From contig JAFAYL010000061.1 of NCBI GenBank assembly GCA_019240405.1, positions 24,643 to 88,642 of the forward strand: DNA of 64,000 nucleotides, written 5' to 3'. Below the pieces are notes generated by a model that was not told the DNA's origin, did not search any database, and worked only from the letters and a program-made list of their open reading frames with translations. Within the stretch, counting starts at the first letter, position 1. Each line of letters begins with the position of its first letter. Shown here one piece after another: positions 17,209-24,417 of the stretch. Made by a program: the position numbers and the translations under genes. The stretch comes from Acidobacteriaceae bacterium (GTDB lineage: Bacteria; Acidobacteriota; Terriglobia; Bryobacterales; Bryobacteraceae).

Positions 17209-17793
17209 CTAGGCGCCTCGCAATGCCTGTGAGGCCAGCCGCGCAATTTCCTGGCGTACGCGATCAAGATCGTCTGGGTTCATTCCAGGCTTGATCTTGT
17301 CAATCTCGATACCAGGTGATCCGCCTTGCCCACCCTTTCGCGGAATCGGCTGCACACCGCTCCCGCCGGCAATTCTTGCCGGAAGGAGCTCTGGGTTCTC
17401 CTGCACGAAGCTTGTTAAGTACTCATGCAGTGACTTCCCCTCCGAACCGCGCGCCTGTAAGCGGCCATCCTCGGCGCGTATAATGTCGTCCCTAATCGCG
17501 CGAAATGCCAGATCCACTTTCGCGACTCCAAGCCGCTGTAATTCATTACGGATTTGCGAGCTTCGATCGGCTTCTTCCGCCGCTGCCCTAGCGCTTCGAT
17601 TTTCCTCTATTAGCTGGTTTAATCTGGCTTCCAGGCTTTCCCGCCGCTTCCGCTCATCTTGTAATTCGGCCTTGTAAGCCGGTTCAGCCTTCTGCTGCTC
17701 AGCGTGAACGAATTCTTCGATTGCCTGCCGGACAACGTCGCGGACCTCAAGCCCACTTACTACCTGGTCACTGATAGGCTTTTCCTCAGACAT
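17209..17793 (-). CDS. Capsid scaffold-like protein
   Basis: 194 residues, highly charged and probably coiled coil from about 25 to 90 (many Glu, Lys, Arg, Gln; QDERKRRESLEARLNQL). The C-terminal tail is Gly/Pro-rich, then ends in a short helix (LDRVRQEIARLASQAL). The position between portal and coat is where internal scaffolding proteins are encoded in P22-like systems. AGGAG precedes the ATG. The 116-base gap to the coat gene is the longest within the cassette and I see no gene in it. Confidence 0.6.
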   Translation of the reverse strand: MSEEKPISDQVVSGLEVRDVVRQAIEEFVHAEQQKAEPAYKAELQDERKRRESLEARLNQLIEENRSARAAAEEADRSSQIRNELQRLGVAKVDLAFRAIRDDIIRAEDGRLQARGSEGKSLHEYLTSFVQENPELLPARIAGGSGVQPIPRKGGQGGSPGIEIDKIKPGMNPDDLDRVRQEIARLASQALRGA

Positions 17794-17814
17794 AACTTCT
17801 CCTCTGCATCTAAT

Positions 17815-19236
17815 TCACGTTTGCGTGTTGATTTCTTCTGCAATCTGATCCTTCGTTTCTTGGCGAAGATCACTTAGAAACTTGAACGCAAGTCTCTGAA
17901 AGATTTGTCGCTTTAAAGTTGGCGACTTAATACCGAGCTGAAGTAGATTTGTCGCCTCTTGTAACTCGGTTCCAAAGTCTCCAATGTCCAGCTCGTCTAA
18001 CCCCGAGACTGACACCACCAATCCATCCTCCCGGGCATCGCTCACCGCTGTTATCACCTTTTTGATTGTGTCTTTAACCATGTCTCCATAGCCGCGCAAC
18101 ACCTCTTTGGTAATCGTGAAGTCAAGCTGTTTGCTTGCGGCGGATTGGGCATGGCCACCCACCATCTCGCCTGAGGCCTGCGCCAAGTAGCAAACCCGGT
18201 ACATCTCTTCTTTGAGAGTCTCGAGATTTTGCGCGGCTATCTGGTACACCTTGCCCTCGGGTTCCGTCCACCCAAAGCGATCCTGGGGCCCAAGTTGGAT
18301 GTAGTAACTTTCACCCACGATTTGATTCCATTCGCGGTCTGAATAAATAACGGGCATTGCGAATAAGCCCATTCCGATCGCCCATCCAAGCGCGTTCGAT
18401 TTATTGAAATGTTCCAGTTGAAGTTGAGCAGCCTTGTTCATCAGCCACAAACCATCGCTCACCTGCATAGTCAGCAAGGGCACCCGTCTTTGCCGCGCCA
18501 GCCCGTGAGAGCCATGAGCGATCAAATCGATCTTTGCGGGCTTGCTCGTCCCTATTCCTTCGAGCAAAGGAAACGTCGAGCCGGGATTCGCTTGTTCAAT
18601 GTTTTTATAAGTCCGATATTCTGTTTTGTCGAAGTAGTACCAATACGTCTCTTGAACAAGCTCCGGCGACTCAGGACTAAGCTGCCGCTCAATTGTCTGC
18701 TTCAGCACTATCCACTCAAATTCGCCGCGCCCGTCTAAGCTCCAGTTGATGAGATCCTCGGCCGAATAACGAACGAGATATGCCCGCGACAAACCACCCG
18801 CATCCTCTTCGGCGCGATTCGCCGGAGGACGCGCGGCGCGCGGGAAGTCAATCAGAATATGGCTGCGGCCGGCGATCAGCGTATCTGTGAAAGTTCGCTT
18901 GAAAAACTCAGTTAGGCTTGTCCCTCTTAGATCACAATCGTCCGCCAAGGTAGCCAAAAAACTCTGGCCTGCTTCGTTCCCGCCATAGAACTGCAAACTT
19001 GGCGCCCGGCGGAACAATGTCGCCGAATACCAATCAACAATTGAACCGATATAGTTTTCATAAAAGACCCTCTGCAGACGCTCACTGTAGACATCGAGTG
19101 GCTCCTTCTGGCGCCGAAGCAAGTATTCCGCCGCCCTATATTTGAATTGCTGTCCACCTGCGTAAAGGTCGCGATATGAGCGCCACATCAACTTGTGCCG
19201 CTTGTAATCCGGATGCTCCCGGTCGATATCAGTCAT
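17815..19236 (-). CDS. Phage portal protein (DUF4055-like)
   Basis: 473 residues. HPDYKRHKLMWRSYRDLYAGG at the start, then FYENYIGSIVDWYSATLF and IAGRSHILIDFP, are typical of portal proteins of the DUF4055 type. MVGGHAQSAASKQLDFTITKEVLRGYGDMVKDTIKK is the characteristic long helix late in the protein. Twelve copies would form the DNA-entry ring at one capsid vertex and dock the terminase. It lies between terminase and scaffold, in standard order. Confidence 0.78.
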   Translation of the reverse strand: MTDIDREHPDYKRHKLMWRSYRDLYAGGQQFKYRAAEYLLRRQKEPLDVYSERLQRVFYENYIGSIVDWYSATLFRRAPSLQFYGGNEAGQSFLATLADDCDLRGTSLTEFFKRTFTDTLIAGRSHILIDFPRAARPPANRAEEDAGGLSRAYLVRYSAEDLINWSLDGRGEFEWIVLKQTIERQLSPESPELVQETYWYYFDKTEYRTYKNIEQANPGSTFPLLEGIGTSKPAKIDLIAHGSHGLARQRRVPLLTMQVSDGLWLMNKAAQLQLEHFNKSNALGWAIGMGLFAMPVIYSDREWNQIVGESYYIQLGPQDRFGWTEPEGKVYQIAAQNLETLKEEMYRVCYLAQASGEMVGGHAQSAASKQLDFTITKEVLRGYGDMVKDTIKKVITAVSDAREDGLVVSVSGLDELDIGDFGTELQEATNLLQLGIKSPTLKRQIFQRLAFKFLSDLRQETKDQIAEEINTQT

Positions 19237-19277
19237 GTCTTTCCTTTGCTTCTTTGCGTCCTTTTACTCGCTGGTAA

Positions 19278-20603
19278 CTAAAACAAGGGCCGGTTCATCT
19301 CGCCTGTTGTTAGCTTTTCACCAAACAGCGCCCAAACCAGATATCCGAGCGCGTCGGAGGCATGAGTACGCCGCAGATCGCGCACTTTATCAATCACGCC
19401 CGAATCCGGTTTAAAAATCACTTCTTCGAAGTCTTTAATCAATTCTTTGCACCGCGCATCCACTTCCAAGCGCACTTCGCCTACGGCGTTTGTCAATAAC
19501 CCGTTCACCTTTTGGACCCTGCTCAGAACCGGCGGATTCTTCTGTGGCACGCGCAGCCGAACGCTTCGGAATCCCGCGCGATAGAGCGCACCCTGCAGCA
19601 TCGTGTAGTCCGATGTCCCAGTCGTATGCATACTTCTCCCGCTCGCATCACCAAAAATCTCTAAACCCACCGGATGATTCCTGTATCGGTTCTCGAATTC
19701 GAGACCGGCTTCCTCGGTCGTTGCTCGGTCCAGGACGATCTCATCAATGGCCACGAGCCGTCCATGATGTTCCTGAGCCAGCACGGAACTCATAGGCGCC
19801 ACGTTGAAATCAAGCGCCCACAACAGCGGCTTGGCAGGGTCATAGGCCTGCTGAACTACATGCACTGCTGCATTAAAGCAGTGATAAACGCGATCAGCCC
19901 GGCGGTTCAGATACTCGCCCAACACTTCCTGTTGGTAAAATTTCGGATCGTAACTGGTTTCCAGCCTCTCGTAATAATCCGGCGTTCTCTCCAGCAGAAA
20001 GCGATTTTCAAACGGCCGTGCGCGGACACATTCGTAACCCAAAACCGGTTTATCGATAAACCGCTTATATATCCAGTCGCGTCCCTGAGGAGTCCACACC
20101 CCAAAGCCGCACAACTTCTCCGCTTTCGGGTCCCGCAAACGAGCCTCTAGCCGAAGCCACGCCTCCTCTCGCGTATAGGAGAGTTCGTCAATTCCGAACC
20201 ATGCGAGGTTCGTTCCTCGCAACCGTTCTGGCTCGTCTAGAGAACGCAGCAGAATCATTGTCTCGGGACCTTTGATCGTCAGCTCACCATCGGCTTTGCG
20301 GTGCTCATATTCAATCTCTTGCTCCTCCATCACCCCGAAGAGGCCGGCTAACGTGGCGTCTCGCAGCATCGCGAATGTAGGAGCCGCCAACAATCCCTGT
20401 CTACCCCGGTTTACGAACGAAAGGCGCACGGCTTCCGAACACAGCGCCGCACTTTTTCCAGATCCTACAGGCCCGGAGAATCCTTTCAGCCTCGCCTTGA
20501 GCCCTTCAAATACGCTCTGCGAAGGCAGGGGCATCCGTGGCCAACAAAGTTCTTCACTTGGCAGCTCGCTCAAATCCGCTTCGCTGCTCAATTCCATCCG
20601 CAC
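19278..20603 (-). CDS. terL: Terminase large subunit
   Basis: 441 residues (GTG start; an ATG two codons later, at 20597, is equally possible). GPVGSGKSAA near residue 50 is the Walker A motif; LAWFGIDEL near 139 is Walker B with the catalytic Glu. The C-terminal nuclease carries Asp in ALDFNVAP (about 265), GDASGR (about 319) and HASDALGY (about 417), so both the packaging motor and the RNase-H-like nuclease appear intact. The protein pumps DNA into proheads and cuts it. No small subunit is obvious beside it. It is the first gene of the minus-strand cassette, 190 bases from a divergent small gene. Confidence 0.87.
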   Translation of the reverse strand: MRMELSSEADLSELPSEELCWPRMPLPSQSVFEGLKARLKGFSGPVGSGKSAALCSEAVRLSFVNRGRQGLLAAPTFAMLRDATLAGLFGVMEEQEIEYEHRKADGELTIKGPETMILLRSLDEPERLRGTNLAWFGIDELSYTREEAWLRLEARLRDPKAEKLCGFGVWTPQGRDWIYKRFIDKPVLGYECVRARPFENRFLLERTPDYYERLETSYDPKFYQQEVLGEYLNRRADRVYHCFNAAVHVVQQAYDPAKPLLWALDFNVAPMSSVLAQEHHGRLVAIDEIVLDRATTEEAGLEFENRYRNHPVGLEIFGDASGRSMHTTGTSDYTMLQGALYRAGFRSVRLRVPQKNPPVLSRVQKVNGLLTNAVGEVRLEVDARCKELIKDFEEVIFKPDSGVIDKVRDLRRTHASDALGYLVWALFGEKLTTGEMNRPLF

Positions 20604-20753
20604 ACGACGGTAAACAACGGGGTTTCACGCCAACCCGAAATTTTTATTTAAGAAGCTGATAACAGGACAGATAGTTTTTATTTGAGTTTCGTGATCCCCG
20701 TCTGAGACACTTGAGCGGATTCTTCGACTGTTGACGTAAAGGAGACTCCACGG

Positions 20754-20778
20754 CCCGTTTTTCGTAGTACGATACGGG
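20754..20778. promoter_or_regulatory. Inverted repeat, candidate operator of phage-like locus
   Basis: CCCGT TTT TCGTA G TACGA T ACGGG: two nested sets of matching arms around a single central G, with the perfect core TCGTAGTACGA at 20762-20772. It lies in the intergenic region between the terminase gene (leftward) and the small HTH-like gene (rightward), 16 bases before the latter's ATG. Such placement suits a repressor or activator site, but it could also be a small transcript hairpin. Confidence 0.4.
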
Positions 20779-20793
20779 TTTACAGGTTCACCG

Positions 20794-21060
20794 ATGATCG
20801 GTCCTGACGATTTCGATCCTCTCGCCCCCCAGCGCGAAGCGGCCGTGTTTTACGGTCTCTTCCTGCGCGGCCATTCGGCGGACGATCTTCGTCGCGATAT
20901 CGATGTACCCCGGCCGGTGTTGGACAAATGGCTCCATCCTCGACGCTATGAGACTAGCTTCAGGAATTCATTGCGAAACATGTACACCTATCGCAAGCGA
21001 GTGTTGGCTATTTTCGATGAACTGGTCTTGAAAGAAAAACATCGCGTGCGCATCCATTAG
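20794..21060 (+). CDS. Small HTH-like DNA-binding protein
   Basis: 88 residues, with AGGT eight bases before the ATG. DDLRRDIDVPRPVLDKWLHPRR (about 30-51) looks like a helix-turn-helix with the recognition helix on PRPVLDKWL, and the C-terminal helix is basic. It is transcribed away from the phage-like cassette with an inverted repeat upstream. It could regulate that cassette, or be an unrelated conserved protein, or a displaced small terminase subunit (which also use HTH domains). The PhzF-like gene follows 24 bases later on the same strand. Confidence 0.55.
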   Translation: MIGPDDFDPLAPQREAAVFYGLFLRGHSADDLRRDIDVPRPVLDKWLHPRRYETSFRNSLRNMYTYRKRVLAIFDELVLKEKHRVRIH

Positions 21061-21084
21061 TATCCCTGCTGCATCCAACACCGG

Positions 21085-21864
21085 ATGCATCTTCCCATCT
21101 ATCAGGTAGACGCCTTCACTGGCGGCGTATTCGGAGGGAATCCAGCCGCCATTTGCCCCCTTGACCGGTGGCTCCCCGATGGTACGCTCCAGGCAATCGC
21201 TGCCGAAAACAATCTTTCGCAAACCGCCTTTTACGTTCGCGAGGACGGACATTTTCATCTACGATGGTTCACTCCAGCTTGTGAAGTAGATCTCTGCGGC
21301 CACGCCACTCTGGCATCGGCCTACGTCTTGTTTCGGGAGTTGAACGAGCCGGGCGATGTTCTGCGCTTCAAAACCCGATCGGGAGAGTTGGCAGTTAAAC
21401 GTGACGGGGAGCGACTATTAATGAATTTTCCTGCCCGACCGGCTACCAAAGTCGACGTACATCCCGGATTGATCACCAGCCTCGGGGAAACTCCAACCGA
21501 GATTCTCGGCGCCCGCGATTATCTGGTGCGCTACGATTCGCCAGATCAAGTCCGTTCGCTGAAGCCGAATATGGACGGACTTCGGAATTTGGATCGTTTT
21601 GCCGTGATCGCCACTGCCGTCGGCTCCGACTGCGATTTCGTCTCCCGGTTTTTCGCGCCTTCTCAAGGCGTCCCGGAGGATCCAGTCACAGGTTCGTCTC
21701 ACTGTACATTGACACCCTACTGGGCCGAGCAGCTAAACAAAACCACGCTCCATGCGCGCCAGATTTCCGCCCGCGGCGGCGAACTGTTCTGCAAGCTCCA
21801 GGGAGATCGAGTTGAGATCGGAGGGTACGCTGCACTCTATTTGAAAGGGCACATCCGTTTTTGA
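21085..21864 (+). CDS. PhzF-family isomerase-like protein with Glu-to-Gln at the catalytic site
   Basis: 259 residues. YQVDAFTGGVFGGNPAAIC, FTPACEVDLCGHATLASA and PEDPVTGSSHCTLTPYW are the signatures of the PhzF/YddE family, which has a diaminopimelate-epimerase-like fold and isomerises or rearranges small acids. In the family the motif NLSETAF carries the Glu acting as acid/base; here it reads NLSQTAF (codon CAA). If the family's mechanism applies, the protein may have lost or changed activity. The length is slightly below the usual 260-300. The substrate is unknown. Confidence 0.85.
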   Translation: MHLPIYQVDAFTGGVFGGNPAAICPLDRWLPDGTLQAIAAENNLSQTAFYVREDGHFHLRWFTPACEVDLCGHATLASAYVLFRELNEPGDVLRFKTRSGELAVKRDGERLLMNFPARPATKVDVHPGLITSLGETPTEILGARDYLVRYDSPDQVRSLKPNMDGLRNLDRFAVIATAVGSDCDFVSRFFAPSQGVPEDPVTGSSHCTLTPYWAEQLNKTTLHARQISARGGELFCKLQGDRVEIGGYAALYLKGHIRF

Positions 21865-22276
21865 ATTCCGTTTACGCAAGCTCCGGCGCCGAACATCGTG
21901 CGCGATGTTCGCTGTCGAAGCGAATGCTAAAGCTACCGGGGGATATTACCAGTTACTTTCTTTCACACCGCCTGAGAGAATCTGCCCGCTTGATCTACGT
22001 TAAGTCATCAAGAGCATCTGAATGCTGAATATGAACGCTTTCTCATGAACCGGGAAAACTTACAGCCGCTCGACACCGAGCCTTGGGGCTTCCAAGCAGA
22101 GACCCGATCGTCCTCCGGCGAGAAGAATATCTCGGGACGCGAATCTCATTGCAGTGTAAGGTTTTCCATATTTCGCCGATACGGTATGAAACGCCAACGA
22201 CCAGCTATCCGTGGTCGCGATATTCTCCGGACCGGCTGCGGTGCTTCTCTGGGTGTTCGAGGCCTGAAATTGGTAT

Positions 22277-22304
22277 TTGAATTGCTTGACGGCTGTGGTA
22301 TGAT
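22277..22304 (+). promoter_or_regulatory. Sigma-70-type promoter inside the long intergenic region
   Basis: TTGAAT, a 16-base spacer, then TATGAT. Both hexamers are close to consensus. It points toward the structured segment 22312-22500 and the DksA-like gene beyond it. Confidence 0.45.
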
Positions 22305-22311
22305 TCATAGA

Positions 22312-22500
22312 TCCGAAAAGCGCCTGCTTATCGGACGAGCAGTGCGGAGTCTCTGGAACGGTGCAATGTGCGCGCCAGGGCCGCACGCCCGCGCGAAGGC
22401 TACCTACGAGATACAGTTTTGTAGCAGGGCCGGGTTTCCGGTGTCTTGCCAAGCGCGGGTAGTAGTTTTAACGGGGTGAACCTTTTGGGAATCTCCCTAC
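22312..22500 (+). ncRNA. Possible structured non-coding RNA or long leader
   Basis: Downstream of the promoter lie hairpins with matching arms: TCCGA/TCGGA near 22314-22346, TACA-GTTT-TGTA near 22412-22423, and CCGG-GTTT-CCGG near 22431-22442. The last two are nested inside a CTACCT/GGGTAG pairing. I could not match it to tmRNA, RNase P RNA, SRP RNA or 6S RNA. It may instead be a 5' leader of the DksA-like gene. Confidence 0.25.
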
Positions 22501-22573
22501 GTCTAAACGAAAGACTTGGCTACCTGAATCTGTTTTTGTATGGGTATGCCTGTGGTTGAAAAGGAGAAATGAA

Positions 22574-22957
22574 ATGACGAAGACCGAACTAAATAAATTT
22601 AAGAAGATCCTGGAAAACAAGCAGGACGAGTTAGAGCAGATCGTCCGCAAGCGCGACGCGATCACCATCGAGAAAAGCGCAGATGCTCTCGATGAGGTAC
22701 AGCACGCCGCTGAACGTGAGCTAGCTATCCGGAATTTGGACCGCGAATCACATCTGCTGCGAAATGTCCGGTCGGCTCTTCGCCGCCTTGAAGAAGGCAC
22801 CTTCGGAATCTGTGTCCATTGCGAGGAAGAGATCAGCCCAAAACGACTCGCTGCGGTACCTTGGGCAGCATTCTGCATCCAGTGCCAGGAGCAAGCTGAC
22901 CGCAATCACGAGGAAGGCAACGACATGCTCGAAGACATGCTCGTCAACGCGGCTTAA
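22574..22957 (+). CDS. DksA/TraR-family zinc-finger transcription factor
   Basis: 127 residues from ATG at 22574, preceded by AGGAG seven bases upstream; the in-frame TTG at 22556 comes before that site and is unlikely. The N-terminal two thirds form a coiled coil (LNKFKKILENKQDELEQI). DALDEVQHAAER occupies the coiled-coil tip region and differs from the DxxDxA of classical DksA. CVHCEEEISPKRLAAVPWAAFCIQC is the C-terminal C4 zinc finger. Family members bind RNA polymerase through the secondary channel and alter promoter choice, often with ppGpp. It stands alone. Confidence 0.88.
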   Translation: MTKTELNKFKKILENKQDELEQIVRKRDAITIEKSADALDEVQHAAERELAIRNLDRESHLLRNVRSALRRLEEGTFGICVHCEEEISPKRLAAVPWAAFCIQCQEQADRNHEEGNDMLEDMLVNAA

Positions 22958-23137
22958 GGCTGACTCCGCGATCCCTTCTAAGTTGCGTTCTAGAGCCAAT
23001 ATAAGGCTCATTCGGACTCTTCAGCAGTGGGTCTGTCGATCCCGGTGGCGTTTGACACAGCCAGCCGGGTAACCTGGGGACACGCGCTGTCGCCTTCCTA
23101 ATTCGGAAGGAAACTCAGCGTAAAACTCTGGGTCTCA

Positions 23138-24376
23138 GTGTTGTCTCCCGTGTCTTCGATCGCAGTCTTATTGTTTGCACACTTGGTGGCCAGTGGTCAG
23201 AACGCCACTTCCGCCCCGACGAAGCCCACTGAGCATGTTCTAGGGACTATTACAGCAGCCGATCCTGGGTCGCGTACCGTCACTGTTAAAGAAGATAAAA
23301 CCGACACACAGTACGCAATTTCCCTCGAAAACACCAGAACGCTTCTTAGAGTCGAGCCGGGTGCCAAAGATCTAAAGAGTGCAACGCGGATCACGGTTGG
23401 GGACCTGGCTGTTGGTGATCGGGTCGACGTCCGCGGCTTTAAGCTGGAAACCAGCCCAAATTCGCTCTCCGCAGCCAGCGTGATCCTCATGTCTGGCCGT
23501 GACATTCAGCAGGCCCGTCAAGCTGAAATGGCTGATTGGCGGCGGCGCGGCCTAGCGGGTGTGGCGGTTTCTGTAGATAGCACAAACCACGATATGAAGA
23601 TCAGAACTCGCACTCTTGAAGGACCTCAGATCGTTACAGTAAATGTTCCCGATGAAGCGAAACTTAGCCGCTATTCTCCCGAAACGCCGAATGCTCCACT
23701 GCCCTCGCGGCTAGAGGCTATCCAAACTGGTGACGAAGTTCGAGTGTTAGGGAAAAAAACTCAGGATGGTGCTGCCATAACGGCTGAAAAGATCTATTCG
23801 GGTTCCTTCCGCACGGTCGCTGGAACCGTCACCGCAGTTTCTCCGCAGGGTAACCAGATCATCGTAACCGATCTGCAAACGAAACAACCAGTCCAGGTGG
23901 ACCTCACGCCTGACTCTGCCGTTCGAAGACTGCCGCCAGAAATGGCTGCGATGCTCGCAAGGCGACTGAACCCAAATGCCCGTCCTGATCAGCGAAGTCC
24001 GGCTCGGCCTGACAGGCCCGGGACAGCCAAATCAGGCCCGCCGTCCCTCGGGGCTAAAGCGGGCGAGCAGGGTGGGAGTGACATCGGCCGGCCACCAAAC
24101 TGGACCCCATCAGGTGCTCGGCCAGCGGATGCCTCCGCTGGTTCTGGCGCAGGTGACATATCGCAATGGATCGAACGGCTGCCCAAAATCAGCGTCTCTG
24201 AGTTGAAATCCGGCGATGCCGTCGTTGTCTCGGGAGCGGCATCCAATGACAAATCTAAGCTAATCGCCACCAACATAATTGCCGGCGTTGAACCCATCTT
24301 TCAATCTGCTCCGCCGCGTCAAGGAAGGTCTCTCGCCGAGGATTGGAACTTAGACATTTCAGTCCCTAACCAATAA
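23138..24376 (+). CDS. Secreted DUF5666-like repeat protein
   Basis: 412 residues. A hydrophobic N-terminus (AVLLFAHLVASGQ) is probably a signal peptide, though the true start is uncertain: GTG at 23138, TTG at 23141 or GTG at 23150, none with a good ribosome binding site. Two or three OB-like repeats follow, each with a strand such as VLGTITAADPGSRTVTVK and VAGTVTAVSPQGNQIIV plus GDRVDV/GDEVRV. This is the pattern of DUF5666 proteins. Residues 275-335 are Pro/Gly/Arg-rich and probably disordered. The function is unknown; it may be periplasmic. The Oar-like receptor follows 41 bases later. Confidence 0.7.
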   Translation: MLSPVSSIAVLLFAHLVASGQNATSAPTKPTEHVLGTITAADPGSRTVTVKEDKTDTQYAISLENTRTLLRVEPGAKDLKSATRITVGDLAVGDRVDVRGFKLETSPNSLSAASVILMSGRDIQQARQAEMADWRRRGLAGVAVSVDSTNHDMKIRTRTLEGPQIVTVNVPDEAKLSRYSPETPNAPLPSRLEAIQTGDEVRVLGKKTQDGAAITAEKIYSGSFRTVAGTVTAVSPQGNQIIVTDLQTKQPVQVDLTPDSAVRRLPPEMAAMLARRLNPNARPDQRSPARPDRPGTAKSGPPSLGAKAGEQGGSDIGRPPNWTPSGARPADASAGSGAGDISQWIERLPKISVSELKSGDAVVVSGAASNDKSKLIATNIIAGVEPIFQSAPPRQGRSLAEDWNLDISVPNQ

Positions 24377-24417
24377 GCGAATCGTGCCCCATCGCTGACT
24401 GCTTGCTTAGAGAATCA

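Larger units (their letters stand above)
21865..22573 (+). other. Long intergenic region, no convincing protein gene
   Basis: About 700 bases between the PhzF-like gene and the dksA-like gene. Two overlapping opposite-strand frames (22045-22479 and 22060-22452) look like chance: neither has a ribosome binding site or a recognisable protein pattern. A good sigma-70 promoter at about 22277-22304 is followed by a GC-rich segment with several small hairpins, so an RNA gene is possible in the second half. Confidence 0.5.

Noticed and set aside
6797..20793. Attachment-site direct repeats flanking the phage-like cassette
   Set aside because: By eye I found no shared direct repeat in the two flanking gaps; a computed search with wider flanks could change this.
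22045..22479. Two overlapping opposite-strand frames of 144 and 130 residues in the long intergenic region
   Set aside because: No ribosome binding site, no protein-like pattern, composition like random translation of GC-rich DNA.
22312..22500. 6S RNA, tmRNA, RNase P RNA or SRP RNA assignment
   Set aside because: None of the hallmark sequences were found, so only a generic structured RNA candidate is reported.
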